Assembly: GCA_030407085.1 (NCBI GenBank)
Contig: CM059583.1
Coordinates: forward strand, 81,616,001-81,680,000
Origin: Trichopria drosophilae
Taxonomy: Eukaryota; Arthropoda; Insecta; Hymenoptera; Diapriidae
Direction of reading: 5' to 3'
Length of the DNA: 64,000 nucleotides
Below the pieces are notes generated by a model. It worked only from the letters and a program-made list of their open reading frames with translations, was not told the DNA's origin and did not search any database. A program made the translations under genes and the position numbers. Below, piece by piece: positions 21,301 to 32,494 of the stretch (its first letter is position 1; each line of letters begins with the position of its first letter).

Positions 21301-22265
21301 ACGACTGATGTGTTATCAAAGAGAAAGTCCCTCGAATACCGCTCGAGAGGGCCGGCTCTTCTAAAACAGATGATCTTGGTTTTCTCCACGTTGACAGTGA
21401 TCTTGTTTATAGTACAATAGGAAGAAAGAATTTTTAATTTGTTGCGCATATCGGTAGGCGAAAAAGCAAAAATAGCAAGATCGTCGGCATCGAAGAGCAA
21501 TAATAGATCAACGGATTTGGAAACGTCTATCCGCTTACATTGTTATCACGAAAATAATTGGCTATATCAGAAAGATACAGAATTAATATTGGTGGGTTTA
21601 AGATTTCGCCTTGTAGTACTCCGATAGTAACATTAAAACGAAACATTTCTCCGCTTTCGCTGCTGTATAAAATATGCAAATCTGTTGACAACTTTAAAAT
21701 CGTATGATCGTTTTTTGCGGTTTATAAGATTCGTATAATTTCTTCGGGCTGTTTTATATACGTCGGATACAGCCGGGCTGTATTCTGCCTCTCTCATGTT
21801 TCTCAGGGCTCGGGATAGAGATCTTTTTGCGGAAAAAGCATTCCCGATCAAACCAATGTTTATAAGAGCGCGAGAGCGTATTATTGTCGTCAAAAACAAA
21901 GTCCTTCAGTAAGCCAGAATATGCCGAGTCAAGAAATGCTTCGGTAATTAACCTATAAAACGCCTCAAGTTCATCGAATTCTTCAGAAATCGTAATCTGG
22001 AACGAAGCCACAAGACCAGACAGGAACATTAAAAAAGAGTTACTTAGCCCGTCCGAGTCAAACGAGTCACACGTCGGTTTACCGAGCCTTGCGCAGGTTG
22101 CTGTGAGGCATGCATATCCTCAGAGAGGTATAACCCCACTGTTAACAGTAGATGGTCGGAGCCATGCGCTGACGAGATCCAAACAAGATCAACGACCCTG
22201 AAACTGAAACCTCTTTATCCCAGAAACAAAAAGTGAACCGGAGTGTCACTTGGCGTTCGGCCATT
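21300..22265 (-). pseudogene. LINE endonuclease/reverse transcriptase fragment
   Basis: Minus-strand frames give, from right to left: a stretch near 22,200-22,080 with SSAHGSDHLLL, matching the end of an APE-type endonuclease (SDH motif); 22,029-21,754 with YKHWFDRECFFRKK, the linker after the endonuclease; 21,899-21,633 with VYKTARRNYTNLINRKKRSY; and 21,500-21,300 with the catalytic region LFDADDLAIFAFS followed by VNVEKTKIICFRR. The middle of the RT is missing between 21,630 and 21,500. The catalytic box reads DADD instead of the usual YADD. This is a Jockey/I/CR1-like element; its 3' end is the junction with transposase copy B. Confidence 0.72.
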
Positions 22266-22448
22266 TTATAGGGCAAAGTTGTTTAAGGACAAAAAATCAG
22301 ACAAGAGGGTTTCGCATATCTTCGAGTACTCGAAACCTTTTCGGGTACTCTGAATTTCCTCGAATACTCGACGCTTTATTTTATAACTCGAAACGAATAA
22401 TTTTTTGTAATGTTTTTTTTATTAAAGTACATCACACAAACTACTATG

Positions 22449-22760
22449 TCATATTTTCAAATTGGCATGTAGAAAGTAAAGTTCCTCGACATGCTCGGTG
22501 ATCAAAGTCGCGCGATTCCGAGTCACAATATTTCCCGAGGTTGAAAACGTCGATTCACTACTGACTTGAGTCGCTGGAATTGAAATATAAATTTTTGTTA
22601 ATTTGCCCATTCGTGGATATCGATGTACATTTCTTTTTCCACCATGAGTGAAATTTTGTATCATGTGGAGCTAGTCTGTCGGAAAAATATCGCCGTACTT
22701 CGTCCGTTATTGAACTTTCGCAATCAGCTTCTTCATTAACGTCAGAGAGAAACTTCATTA
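22449..22760 (-). pseudogene. hAT transposase C-terminal dimerisation domain
   Basis: Minus-strand frames 22,758-22,558 and 22,664-22,449, joined by a frameshift near 22,620, read the end of a hAT (ZBED-like) transposase: FLSDVNEEADCESSITDEV, then KIYISIPATQVSSESTFST and GNIVTRNRATLITEHVEELY. The IPATxxxSExxFSTxGN pattern is the conserved hAT dimerisation region. It continues the frame seen at 24,500-25,390 and the N-terminus at 28,170-28,640, so this is the last of three separated pieces. Sequence left of it to 22,270 may be the element end but no inverted terminal repeat was fixed. Confidence 0.8.
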
Positions 22761-23107
22761 GTTTCGAAGGTGGTTCGAACTCTAAAAGACATATAATGCT
22801 CTGTTATTTTAAAATATTTCATAAAACTAACTACCATATTTAATGACTATGCATAATTAATAAGATATTTAAAGAAATGAAATAGAATTCTGTGTACATG
22901 GTCTGATAAGAATAAGAGTTAGAGGAATGAATTGCAGATTGCCCCTCTCTCCCCCCTTAATGTTTTTTGACGTTCTAATATTGTAAATACCACAACTCCG
23001 ATTTGTACAAATGTCAAGTGAATATTTATTACTATTGTTACGGATACTGGCTACGCACATAATAGCACTCGTAACATAGACAATACTTGTCTTTGTAAGA
23101 TCGACAA

Positions 23108-23108
<1 letters not shown>

Positions 23109-23147
<39 letters not shown>
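23109..23147. repeat. (CA)n microsatellite inside the solo LTR
   Basis: About nineteen CA units. The overlapping minus-strand frames at 22,869-23,463 owe their VCVCVC stretch to it. Confidence 0.97.
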
Positions 23148-23474
23148 AAAGGGCCCGATTCGGCGTCGCACATAGATTGCACACGTGCTGTAACTTACAC
23201 GGGGAACCACGGGTTCCTCTAGCTGCAAGCCCAATCGGACAAGAAAGGAATGTGCCACACCGAAGCTCGAAGTAAGACAATCCATAAGATTGTGACTCAC
23301 ACGCGCACACAATAGCACACGTTCCCCGAATCGCCGAGGTCACCAATAAGTCAAAGGGGTGAGCGATTCGTGGAAGATGGCACGTGGCAAACAACAAGTG
23401 CAGGTGTCCATCGCGAAGGACGATGATCTCATCGACATCTACCATATAAAACGGCAATCGCATTGCCCGAAATC

Positions 23475-23630
23475 AGAGTCGCGCCGTGTACGATCCAGAG
23501 AAGATCTCGGTGCAGAGTCGCACCGTCTATGACGCCGTGAAGATCTCGGTGCAGAGTCGCACTGTGAACGAAACCGTGAAGATCTTCGTTAGAGTCGCGT
23601 CGTAAAGATCTCCGTCAGAGTCGCGCGCAC
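23475..23630 (+). repeat. Degenerate tandem repeat in the LTR R/U5 part
   Basis: About four imperfect units containing GAAGATCTCGGTGCAGAGTC or GTGAAGATCT followed by AGAGTCGC. It begins just after the presumed transcription start of the LTR. Confidence 0.75.
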
Positions 23631-23917
23631 GGAACTTAGGAACTTCACGACACGTTAATCCGCGACTCTCCGCGAATCAATACAGGACTTAGTTTCTTTA
23701 TACCCAGTCGATCTGATAGTGTACGACCTGTGGATGGCATTTCTCTTAATAAAAATAAAGTTATTATTCCTAAATTCGCCGGTATTTTGTCACTTGGGGT
23801 GTCGATCCCCTTTATGCGGAAGATCCCAGAAATGATTCTCAGCTACCGAGAATCAACCTTTATAACTCCTGATCCTTGTAAGAATTTATTACGAAAGCAT
23901 AAACATCGTAACACTAT

Positions 23918-24380
23918 TAATATTCATGCATTTCTGAGCAGACGGTGCTGGCACATAGTGTGCCGAGAATCCGGTATGAAAATTTATTTCTAAATAAGCA
24001 AATAGTGAGATTTTCTTCGGCCGCCATATTGGATCCACCATTTTTTAGATATGACTTCATATTCGCGATCACCGACCTCAAATATCCTACACTAACAAGG
24101 TTTAACTTCAGATTTGTTTCAGATACCTTTGAAGATGTGGTGTAAAATTTTTGTTTTTTCACAATGCAAATAATTTTAGAGAATTGTAGCATTTTAAGTT
24201 TGCATTTCAATAGTATATGTATATTAACGTTACAAAAAATCGCTGGGGGTGGGGGGCTCAACCTGCAAGTCTCTCCCCTACTTTTTTTTTGAAACAAATA
24301 ACTTAATATCATTGAAGAAAACATCTCACACGGCTGATCCTTACGAAACTTTTTGAAAAATGCGCCAAAAAAAGTAAGTA
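23918..24380 (-). repeat. Copy of the dispersed 'GAGGTCGCTGA' repeat family
   Basis: On the minus strand it has TTTGAGGTCGGTGATCGCG near 24,086-24,068 and, further on, the word CAATATGGCGGC. The same head and the ATGGCGG word recur at 56.4-58.0 kb. It separates two hAT pieces. The long minus frame 23,917-24,492 across it is not convincing as a gene. Confidence 0.55.
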
Positions 24381-24499
24381 TTAAGAAGTTCGGTGAGGCG
24401 GAACAAAAGCTAAAAGTACTATCATTTCGATGCATAAAAGTTCGAACCTTTTGAAGATTGAGTTCCGAGGCATGCTTTTTGTGCAGAAACACTTTCTTC

Positions 24500-25390
24500 T
24501 CAGTGTGGCAAGTTTTCGATTTCGTTTATAGCAAAACTTTCCGCTTCTATTTTTTCGTCTTTCGTTAATAAGCGATTCTTGTATCGGGGATACAAAATCA
24601 TTGCTAATACCAGGGTTTCGTTGTAGCACATTTCACTAGACCGGTCTTTTGTGGCTTGCAATAGCTTTTTGCTGAGGGTAGCAGATTTCTTTCCAGTGTT
24701 TTCTGCAAGAAATTGTTCTGTATAGTTAATTAAACCTTTTACAATAGGTATGTAGATAGGTAATGTCGGATATTGTTCCCCGGGCATAAGCACTGTCGCT
24801 TCCTTGAAGAGCCTAAGCACATCTGTGTAAGTTTCTATTAAAATCCTTTGGGCATTTTTTGTAAAGATAAAACCGCACCAAGAGCCGTTCGCAAGTCCAA
24901 AAGTCTTTGAAACATTTCATACTCCGAATTCCATCTTGTATCCACATCTTGAATCATTATTAGCGGCTTAGCTTCAGAATTTAAGGTCAACTGCATCTCG
25001 GTAAGTTTTGCCTTGGCGGTCGAACGTCTCATAAAGAATCGGTCAAGTGATCTACATTTCTTGCGAGTAAAATCAAAACTTTTTGTATCCCCAAGAGCGT
25101 CTTTAATGGCTAACTGCAGAGTATGTGAAAAACATGTAATTCTTTCCCAGGAATCATTTAGACTTATGGTTTTTACAATATTATGAGCATTATCGCTTAC
25201 TATAAAAATTGAATGAATCACATCCAACTCTCATTCCAGAAGTGCATTAACGACACAATCGCACAGATTATCAGCTGTGTGACTTTTAAAAAAAACGCAG
25301 GTTTAATAAAAAGTAGCGTTGGTTGAAATCTGATGTTGTATATGTAACTTTCTACACTTCGAGAAGTCCAATCGTCGGTTGTAACGGCAA
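24500..25390 (-). pseudogene. hAT transposase, catalytic core
   Basis: The minus strand reads SVAVTTDDWTSRSVESYI near 25,390-25,330, the first catalytic block (TTDxWTS), followed after a frameshift by HTADNLCDCVVNALLE; then 25,227-24,838 with IFIVSDNAHNIVKTI, RITCFSHTLQLAIKDAL and DVDTRWNSEYEMFQRLL; then 24,820-24,500 with LFKEATVLMPGEQYPTLP and MILYPRYKNRLLT. These are the RNase-H-like core and insertion domain of a ZBED-type hAT. Stops lie near 24,836 and 25,228. An intron acceptor-like CTTTGTAG precedes the first block at about 25,403. Confidence 0.82.
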
Positions 25391-25404
25391 CAGATTGTAC
25401 GCCT

Positions 25405-28165
25405 ACAAAGATAAATGATAATAGATGAAAAACCTAAATCGCGCAATGTGCGTTATATGTACATATGCCAATAAAAAATCTAATAAGTATGAACGACATC
25501 TTATATACCCTCAATAGCTATGGAATAAATAGTAGGTATATAAAAAAAGTCTATTTACATAAAAGTAACTTCGTTCAATTTAGAATTGATGACATCTAAT
25601 CTTAGAATACGTTATTCCTGAAATTGCAGAAGTAAGCTCAGAAAACGGTATTTTTCTTTTCGACCTGGCCCGAAAAAATAACTTAATTCTGTTTCAATAC
25701 ATGAAAACAATTTGTAATCAATTTATTTATAAATCACAGCTGAATTACGTAAGTTTTCGATAAAGACCCGCATGGAATGAATGAATTCGTTGGGGTAACC
25801 AGTTTATTGGTTCCAATAACTAACTGGCTTAATCTGAGTTCCCGACAATGAATAGCTTGGGAAGTTTATTTACAGTTGGCTGCGGTAACTATCAAATTGG
25901 TTAAATTTATTGTCTCTCTCTATAGAGTCCCTCACACTATAATATTATGGCATACGAGTAAAGAGCAATCAGAATGCGCTGATTATTTATCAGGACAACA
26001 AAGTAATTGGTTAATCCAACGAACGATTTTGTATAGGATTAATTTTTTACTCCTTCTAATGAACTACAGATGATAGCTGGAACTAAGAACAATTTGTTAC
26101 ATTGGCTCTACCAACCAATTAAAGATGTGTGCCAAGAAACAAATGTTCAACCAGTTCACAGTTGGCTACCGGAACCATCGCTTGCAATGCAGCGATAATA
26201 CATTCTTGTCATCGAAGTTTTGAAAATATTCATTTAAAATTTTCAGTCTTTTGAAGAAAAGTATTTTATTAAAATATATATATTGAGTAGGAAAATATAT
26301 CTCCGAGAAAAAAGTGCCACGCACTCCGTTCACCGTGGTTTAAGAATTTATCAAAAGTCAGATTCGTAGACGGACTTATTCAAATAGAAAAAATATACTT
26401 CAGCAAGATAATTTGTATGTTATTGAATGATTATATACGTAACAATTTTCAATTTTGACTGACATACAGCTTAATTAACAATAACAAAAATATGGTTATA
26501 ACTGTGTAACGCGACGTTCGTTGTAAATAAGGAGAGAGGGAGTTAGGGAGGGAAGGAGATCCAAAATCGAGAAGACGAACGAATTTACCCGAGGATTGAC
26601 GACGTGACGCTCCGTCATGACCAAAAGGTGGCGTAAGGCGTGGAATTTAAATGTGATGGGAGGGCTGTCAGTATGAAATGAACGAATGACATTTGAAAAA
26701 CCTACAGTTCCGTCGGTTTTCCAAGTAAAGGTTTCAAGAATTGGATGAAACCGGAAATTGACCGGTCGGAAACAGGGGTCCCGGGGATGGACTCTTCCTC
26801 TTTTTCGCCACCTCCTCGGACACAACGGACACGCTCCCGGACATTCATGGGCGACAACTGGGACTTATAACTACATTAGTCCGGTGTTCGAGTTTGAATA
26901 TAAATTACACGTGGTGTTCTTCATCTACTTCGACCAACCGGTTGAAGTCACAAGGTGAGCGCAATCCACTCCTTTCACATTAAAAATATAATTGATGAAA
27001 AATATTGAGCCGTCCGCTTCTCCGTTCGAGATTCGCGAAGGTGCAGTAAGCAGAGACGGCTACACAAAGGGTACCCAGGGGAGGCGCTCACCATTTCAAC
27101 ATCGACTTCTACCGGCGGATTTTTATGAGATTCATTTTGGCCATCAAATTCAGCACCGATGAAGGGCACAAAGATGGATCCATCCAGCAAGGCGAGAAAA
27201 GAAAATCGGTCGTCACTCCTTCTCTCCCAAAAATCTACGTGACGTATATTTTCGTATGATTTATAATTTTTTATCCGCGTACTTTATTGTGTCTTATTTG
27301 TATGTCTTTTTTATGTCTTATTTTATCTGCGTAATTTATTGACGTATGTGTTTTTACATTTTTGACGAATCTTTTACCCGCTTAACTTATTTCGTGCGAC
27401 ATGACATAAGTTTTATCCGCGTAAATTATTTTCGTTTATCTGTTTCTATTGACATGCATAATATTGTTATTTTTATAATTTTGACAAACGATAGTTTTCC
27501 ATCTACGTGCGCGTCTAAAAATGACAAGTGGAACAACGGTGAAATTAAATATAAATGTATTTAATGAATAATTTTATACAACTAATTGTAAGAATAAATC
27601 CATGCAATGACCATATAAGAAAAATAATATTCATTTTATAAATATATATAATCCGCATTCTTAAATTAAATGTTAATAAAGGATAAAGGAAAGGAATTAT
27701 TCCCCGCTTTAATGACATTTATTTTGCCTATTCGCGGGTCGGCTCTCAGGTGGATAGGTCGGACAGACAATCGAAGACATTTACAAGACAATACATGACA
27801 GCACAAGGCAACGCCCACCCAGAGCCAGTCCCCCCCCCCCCCCCCCACTACTGCGCCCCATAGAGCGTCTTGACCCCTCTGAATCGCATTTGCACGGGGT
27901 CTGGGAAAACTACGGAAAACCCAGACAGATAGAGTCGACGAACTACTTTAGTAGGTTGACCCTCTGATGACAAAGCAGCCATGTTTCCCACTCAGCAATC
28001 GGCCTGCTATCATTGCTGTAGCGGGCACAACGCTCGTTTTTTTATTTTCATAGTCACCCTTCCAAGTATGGATCCCTAATCAGGATGCTATCACTTGAAA
28101 TAGCGACTGTGCGTCGCCCGACCACAGGGTAATTGCTGTTGGTCATTAAATGTTAAAATGTTTGT
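25405..28165. other. No recognisable gene; mixed repeats between hAT pieces
   Basis: Nothing coding can be supported. The frames at 26,496-26,825 and 26,758-26,958 lie in a somewhat GC-richer block (26,500-27,250) that could be part of an LTR or untranslated region, but no ends were found. A run of 16 C lies at 27,831-27,846. The stretch 27,847-28,000 contains GGGAAAACTACGGAAAACCC, which resembles an interspersed sequence I recall from several insect genomes; its nature is not established here. 27,240-27,460 has a recurring TATCCGCGTAA-type word. Confidence 0.5.
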
Positions 28166-28169
28166 AGCA

Positions 28170-28640
28170 AAACAAATAGAAATGTTACAACTGCAGCTTT
28201 TTCTTGTTTGATTATATCGGCAATCTTTTTCCTTTCTTCTTTATACAAATCAGGAATAAGCGTTCTGGAAGACGTTGTTCTGCTTGGTAGTCGGTAACGA
28301 GGTTCGAGAACTTAAATTACGTTTCTAAACCCTTTGTCTTCAACAATACTGTAGGACTGTAAATCACATGCAATCATTTGCTTAATTGCTCTGGTCATAT
28401 TTTTTGCTCGTGAAGAATCTACGTCTAATGCTCTCTGCTTCTCAAAGGCGACTTCCAATTTTGACTGCGTTCGATCAACTTTTGCAATATTATCGCGTTT
28501 TGACATGAACTCCATAGCAATCTGGGGATGCTTATTAAATGCCGCATTAGAGCGGTTGTACTTCCGTCTTTGGTTTTTAATTTTTTTTTGTGCAATTCTA
28601 GCATTGTGCGTTTTTATATATAATATATATAACAATGTAT
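28170..28640 (-). pseudogene. hAT transposase N-terminal region
   Basis: The minus-strand frame reads RSNAAFNKHPQIAMEF, a decayed BED-type finger end, then LDVDSSRAKNMTRAIKQMI, CDLQSYSIVEDKGFRNVI, an in-frame TAA at about 28,310, and then VLEPRYRLPSRTTSSRTLIP and DLYKEERKKIADII. This is the region before the DDE core of ZBED-type hAT transposases (VEDxGFxxLxxxLxPRYxLPSR). It precedes the catalytic pieces at 24,500-25,390 on the same strand, about 2.8 kb away, so a large insertion separates them. Confidence 0.8.
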
Positions 28641-28769
28641 GAATTAAAGAGCAAACATTATTCAAATATTTTAATGTTTTGAAGTAGTTGTGAAAGAATA
28701 AAGAACACGGGTGATTAGCACTTAACGATTTTTCGAATCTGCTATCAAACCTCAACTTAAACACGACTC

Positions 28770-29820
28770 AAAAATTTGCATGAAATCTCATCAGAGATTT
28801 CATAGCAGATTCGAAAGAAAGAAGAAGAAATTGTAAATGAATTTACGGGAGGGCATTTCGTTCGGCTCCCTTTCGCAGAGTTCCTTTACGTTTACGCTCT
28901 GAAAAGAGCGGATTTGGTACTTATCCTTGTTGTAAAACGATCTCGATGGTCCGTAGTATAGCCTCGGGAAAACCCCACTTCTCTCGCAGGATCGTCTTTC
29001 GAACGCCGCCACCAAGCGATCGCCGACGGAATTCCGGCGCTGGGCTGGGCTGTCTTCTTTCGAACGCCGCCGTTGCTTGGAAGAGGCGGCGAGGGGACGT
29101 CTGCTCGTGTTGATTCCGGATTCGTCCTGTCCTTCTTTTCTTCCTTCTTGCGCTTCCGACTCGGAAGAGCCGAGTGCTCGGAGATCCTAGCTGTTCGAAG
29201 CTCGAAGTCGTAACAATCTTTTCGCGTTCGCGGCCCGTATATATACAGAAGATCGGTGCTACGGCGCACCAATCAGAAACGTTCTATGATTCGAACGCGG
29301 TGTTTGGTCGAGGGAGGACTTTGTGTTAAAAGTGTCGATTTATACGCAAACAAGAGTTTGAGGAGTTTATAACAAAGTGATACTGAATTTCATTACAAGA
29401 GAAAAGAGAGGGCGTTCTAAAGCCAAAAGAGGGTATAATAGTAATCGAAAACTTAATTTTGTAGTGACGAGCCCGAAATTTAAAAGAGACTTTAGAAACT
29501 TTTTAACCGTCAATCGTAACCTAAAAAGTTAAATCAAACTTTTTTTATTGTGCATATCAAATATTGGTCTCCTTTCTAGAATATTAAGCATTATATGAAA
29601 TCGAAGTAAATATATATATATATATATATTATTGAAAAAAGATTCGAAACTACATTTTCACGTTTGCACCAAGGCACCGGGATCCATTTTCCCTGCACTG
29701 CCTTTACAATCTACATTACAGTACTCTTCGTATACAACGTGCCATTCTTCAAACGCGATTGTTCCCTTATTTTTTTGCACAATACGCACTCCTTAAAAAT
29801 ATTCTTTTTTGTAATTATCT
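28770..29820. other. No recognisable gene; GC-richer block and short inverted repeat
   Basis: A small inverted repeat (TTTCGAATCTGCTAT at 28,731-28,745; ATAGCAGATTCGAAAG at 28,803-28,818) marks the left side. The minus frame 28,892-29,272 is rich in charged residues without family resemblance; a TATA-like TATATATA lies just upstream of it at about 29,238, so an LTR or promoter fragment is possible. No claim is made. A (TA)n run lies at 29,611-29,630. Confidence 0.4.
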
Positions 29821-29825
29821 TTAAA

Positions 29826-30031
29826 GTAGGTTGTCAAGGAGAAACGGAAAGAATTCAGGCAGTGGAAGCTAATTACGTCGAAAGAAGAGAAATTGATTTT
29901 TTTTTTATGAAGAATAGTCCAAATGCTGTGAATGTTAGATTTGAAAAAACTACATTAACCGGGTATCTACAACTCCTTGATGAAAATATGATCAATTTGC
30001 CTACAAAACATGAATTTTCGGTTTATCTCAG
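29826..30031 (+). other. Possible upstream exon of the TopBP1-like gene fragment
   Basis: An open frame reading QGETERIQAVEANYVERREI and, after a T run, RFEKTTLTGYLQLLDENMI, ending at CTCAG|GTTTAA. It looks like an exon, but its 2-base overhang does not match the phase of the exon at 30,813, so either a small exon is missing between them or the T run hides a shift. Linkage to the next exons is inference. Confidence 0.3.
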
Positions 30032-30571
30032 GTTTAATTCTTGCTGTTAAACATATAGAGACCATTTTCTTACAAGTAAAGTGATACTTAACAAAGATAA
30101 ATAGGAAACCTGAGAACGTGTAAATGAGATTTTGTGATATTCGTATTTTTAAAAAATCTTTTTTTCTCCTGTGTACCTTGTTTTAAAGAAATTCCATTTT
30201 TTCAATTTTCCTTAAGTGGATCACGATCCTTAGCCGAAATTAATAATAATTATTATTTTATACAATTTAAATATTCCCCCTTTTTTTAATTAATAACTTT
30301 TTTATCCTCAACTTTTGGTAAATGACATACTTGTATAGTGACCTCCATAATTATTTATTAATTGAGAATCAGATAGCTATTGATAATAGAATATTCGACA
30401 AAAATAAAATATTTGTTTTCTTTTGTTTATTACAATTGTATATATATATATAGTCCATAGATTTTGGATTTTATTTATCCAAGATATGTATATTTATTAA
30501 AAAAACAGTATTCGCTTTTAATAAATAATTACGCACATAATTCTCAAATTTTTCTTACAACAAAATATATG

Positions 30572-30685
30572 TAAGGACATTATATGGGTCAGGCTGTAAA
30601 ACAGCACTTAATGCTGTGCCTCGCCCCTTAAATAATGTATATCAATGTATATTGTGTCAATAAATTATTATTATTATTATTATTA
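30572..30685 (+). mobile_element. LINE 3' end with (ATT)n tail
   Basis: A stretch with GGTCAGGCTGTAAAACAGC, an AATAAA-like end and an (ATT)n tail. The word CTGTAAAACAGC recurs at 44,164-44,175 in a similar tail. It lies in the presumed intron before the exon at 30,813. Confidence 0.6.
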
Positions 30686-30744
30686 AAATATATGTGCTTA
30701 TAATATCAATTTTTAGTTAATGCTTGTAGTCAGTATTTTTAATC

Positions 30745-30775
<31 letters not shown>

Positions 30776-30812
30776 TACTAACTCTTCTTTCGATTCGTAT
30801 ATGAATTTGCAG

Positions 30813-31021
30813 CAAATGAGCCTCTCAATATCTCTACTATTAGCATAATACCCAATGAGAACCATCCAACTTGTATAGATGAAACTATTGGAAATACAAT
30901 GCTGAGCATTTCATCGTTCTCCGCTGATCGTCAAGCTATTATTCCTTCCTGGATATCTACTGTAGACAAGTTAAATATTAGTGATGCAAAAAAGGCAGGA
31001 CCATTTTTAGATGGATGTAAC
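30813..31021 (+). CDS. TopBP1-like exon leading into a BRCT domain
   Basis: An exon after acceptor TTTGCAG and before donor GTACGT. In phase with the next exon it encodes NEPLNISTISIIPNENH, then SSFSADRQAIIPSWISTV and KKAGPFLDGCN. The LDGC end is the start of a BRCT repeat that continues in the exon at 31,099. TopBP1 (Dpb11/Mus101) is a multi-BRCT scaffold that binds phosphorylated ATR-pathway and replication-initiation proteins in the nucleus. The assignment rests on the linker plus BRCT pattern, recalled from animal TopBP1. No other BRCT exons were found on either side in this window, so this may be a gene fragment. Confidence 0.6.
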
Positions 31022-31098
31022 GTACGTTTGTAGAATAGTTAATTATTTTTAAGGTTAAGTTATTGACGTATTGTGTAACATTGTTATTTATGTTATAG

Positions 31099-31268
31099 AT
31101 TTACTTAGCTGGATTTTCTGTAAGTTATAGAGAAAAAGTCAATCGAATTTTAAGCATAGGAAGTGCAACACGCCTAGATGACATTTCTGATGCTCTCACT
31201 CACATTCTTGTTGGCGATCCTGATAAAGCAGCTGGCGAAATGAAAATGATAGCATCTAAACACTTATG
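31099..31268 (+). CDS. TopBP1-like BRCT-domain exon
   Basis: Acceptor TGTTATAG, donor G|GTAAAT. The joined frame with the previous exon is phase 0 and reads IYLAGFSVSYREKVNRIL, then GSATRLDDISDALTHILVGD and KMIASKHL. This is the alpha-beta core of a BRCT repeat: (L)DGCxIYLxGF, then TRxxxxxxxxTHIxVGD. The layout is closest to the fourth BRCT of animal TopBP1 as I recall it. The expected next block (a WL-containing helix ending the BRCT) would be in a following exon, which I could not find before the large foldback element at 32.66 kb. No stop or shift interrupts the two exons. Confidence 0.65.
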
Positions 31269-31269
31269 G

Positions 31270-32490
31270 TAAATAGAGAAAAGTTATTAATTACAATGTT
31301 AATAAGTAATAAAAGGAATTTCCACCTTTGAAATAAAACTACTGGACCTTCAAAATGTTTCGTATTCTCGTACATAGTAGTGGTTGAAGTAACGATTATT
31401 GGTGAGAAATGTTTTTTTTTTTTGTTTTTTGTTTTTTGGAAAAACGATTTTGCAAGACATTTATAATAGGAAATGTACCATATTAAACGCATGATATTAA
31501 ACGTGTATTCTTTTATAAAGCAATCCGTGTTAACAGAATATGAATAAATCTATACAAACACCGAACCGCGACATCACCCAAAGAAAATCTTCCTAAACAT
31601 TTACAAAATTTAAAATTTATGAAAACTAGAATATCTTCTCCTGAAACATCAATAATGTATACAGCATATTATATAATGAATCATGAAAAGCATTACTAAA
31701 TTTAGCAATACTAAGTTACAGACCTTCATATTGTGTATTGTAATCATTATACCAAATTAAAACTTAATGTTTTGTATAAAACAACTCGTTTTTTGCCCTT
31801 TAATATATACAATAAATTCTTTACAAAAGATTCAAAATATCATAAGTTACGATATAATTTAATATTTACGGTAATTCGAAATTAAAATAATAAAAAAGTC
31901 TAGTCCACTGACCGTACAATTTAATTGTTTACTTTTAAATAATTAAATCGAGCTCAGTCGTGTTTAAACTCTTTACTTTTAACGAGGTTGGTATTGTTAA
32001 GAATTAACAAACAGATTCTGACGAAAAAATTACTAAAAGTTAATATGAATATAAAATGAATTCCCTGAAAATTTTGAGTCAAACGCTGAAAAATGGTATC
32101 GTACGCACGGCGTTAAACGAAATTAAAGCAAAAACGGTGAACATAATACTTGCAAAAGTGTTCCATATTATAATATTTATTAGTATGCAACACTACATCA
32201 GACATTCCCAAATACCTTTAGCCACAAAATGATAGTAAGGGTTCGGGGACAACAGTCAAAGACTACCTACGGATTACAATAATGAAGATTACAGCTACAT
32301 TCCTGTTCAGTATCATAGTTGCAATTTTAGCAATCATCGACGACTGAGTCGCGACTACTGTTTTGCAAATAATATTGCCAAGTAAACTGCATAATTACAA
32401 GTTTTTATATATTTTGATATATTTTGAATGTTATTCGTTGCTCGTGCACATACGCGTTGAAACATAGTCACGTTCAATTTTTATTTAATA
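31270..32490. other. No recognisable gene
   Basis: AT-rich DNA with stop codons in all frames; the minus frame 31,256-31,492 overlaps the exon antisense and is not coding. It may be intron of the TopBP1-like gene. Confidence 0.5.
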
Positions 32491-32494
32491 TTGC

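Larger units (their letters stand above)
23036..23913. mobile_element. Solo LTR, 878 bp, with 4-bp target duplication
   Basis: Starts TGTTACGGATAC and ends CATCGTAACA, giving the inverted ends TGTTACG/CGTAACA typical of many Ty3/gypsy LTRs. It is flanked by CTAT at 23,032-23,035 and at 23,914-23,917. Inside are a TATA-like ATATAAAA at about 23,447, followed about 30 bases on by a possible initiator, and AATAAA signals near 23,748-23,757 that fit an LTR on the plus strand. No internal retrotransposon region is attached, so it is a solo LTR formed by LTR-LTR recombination. It lies between two pieces of the hAT pseudogene. Confidence 0.8.

Noticed and set aside
22869..23463. Minus-strand frames with VCVCVC
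   Set aside because: Artefact of the (CA)n repeat inside the solo LTR.
23917..24492. 191-codon minus-strand protein
   Set aside because: No family resemblance and it spans the junction between a dispersed repeat and the hAT remnant.
26496..26958. LTR starting TGTAACGCG
   Set aside because: No matching end, primer-binding site or duplication could be found.
28892..29272. Host gene with TATA promoter
   Set aside because: Charged low-information frame; TATATATA alone is weak evidence in AT-rich DNA.
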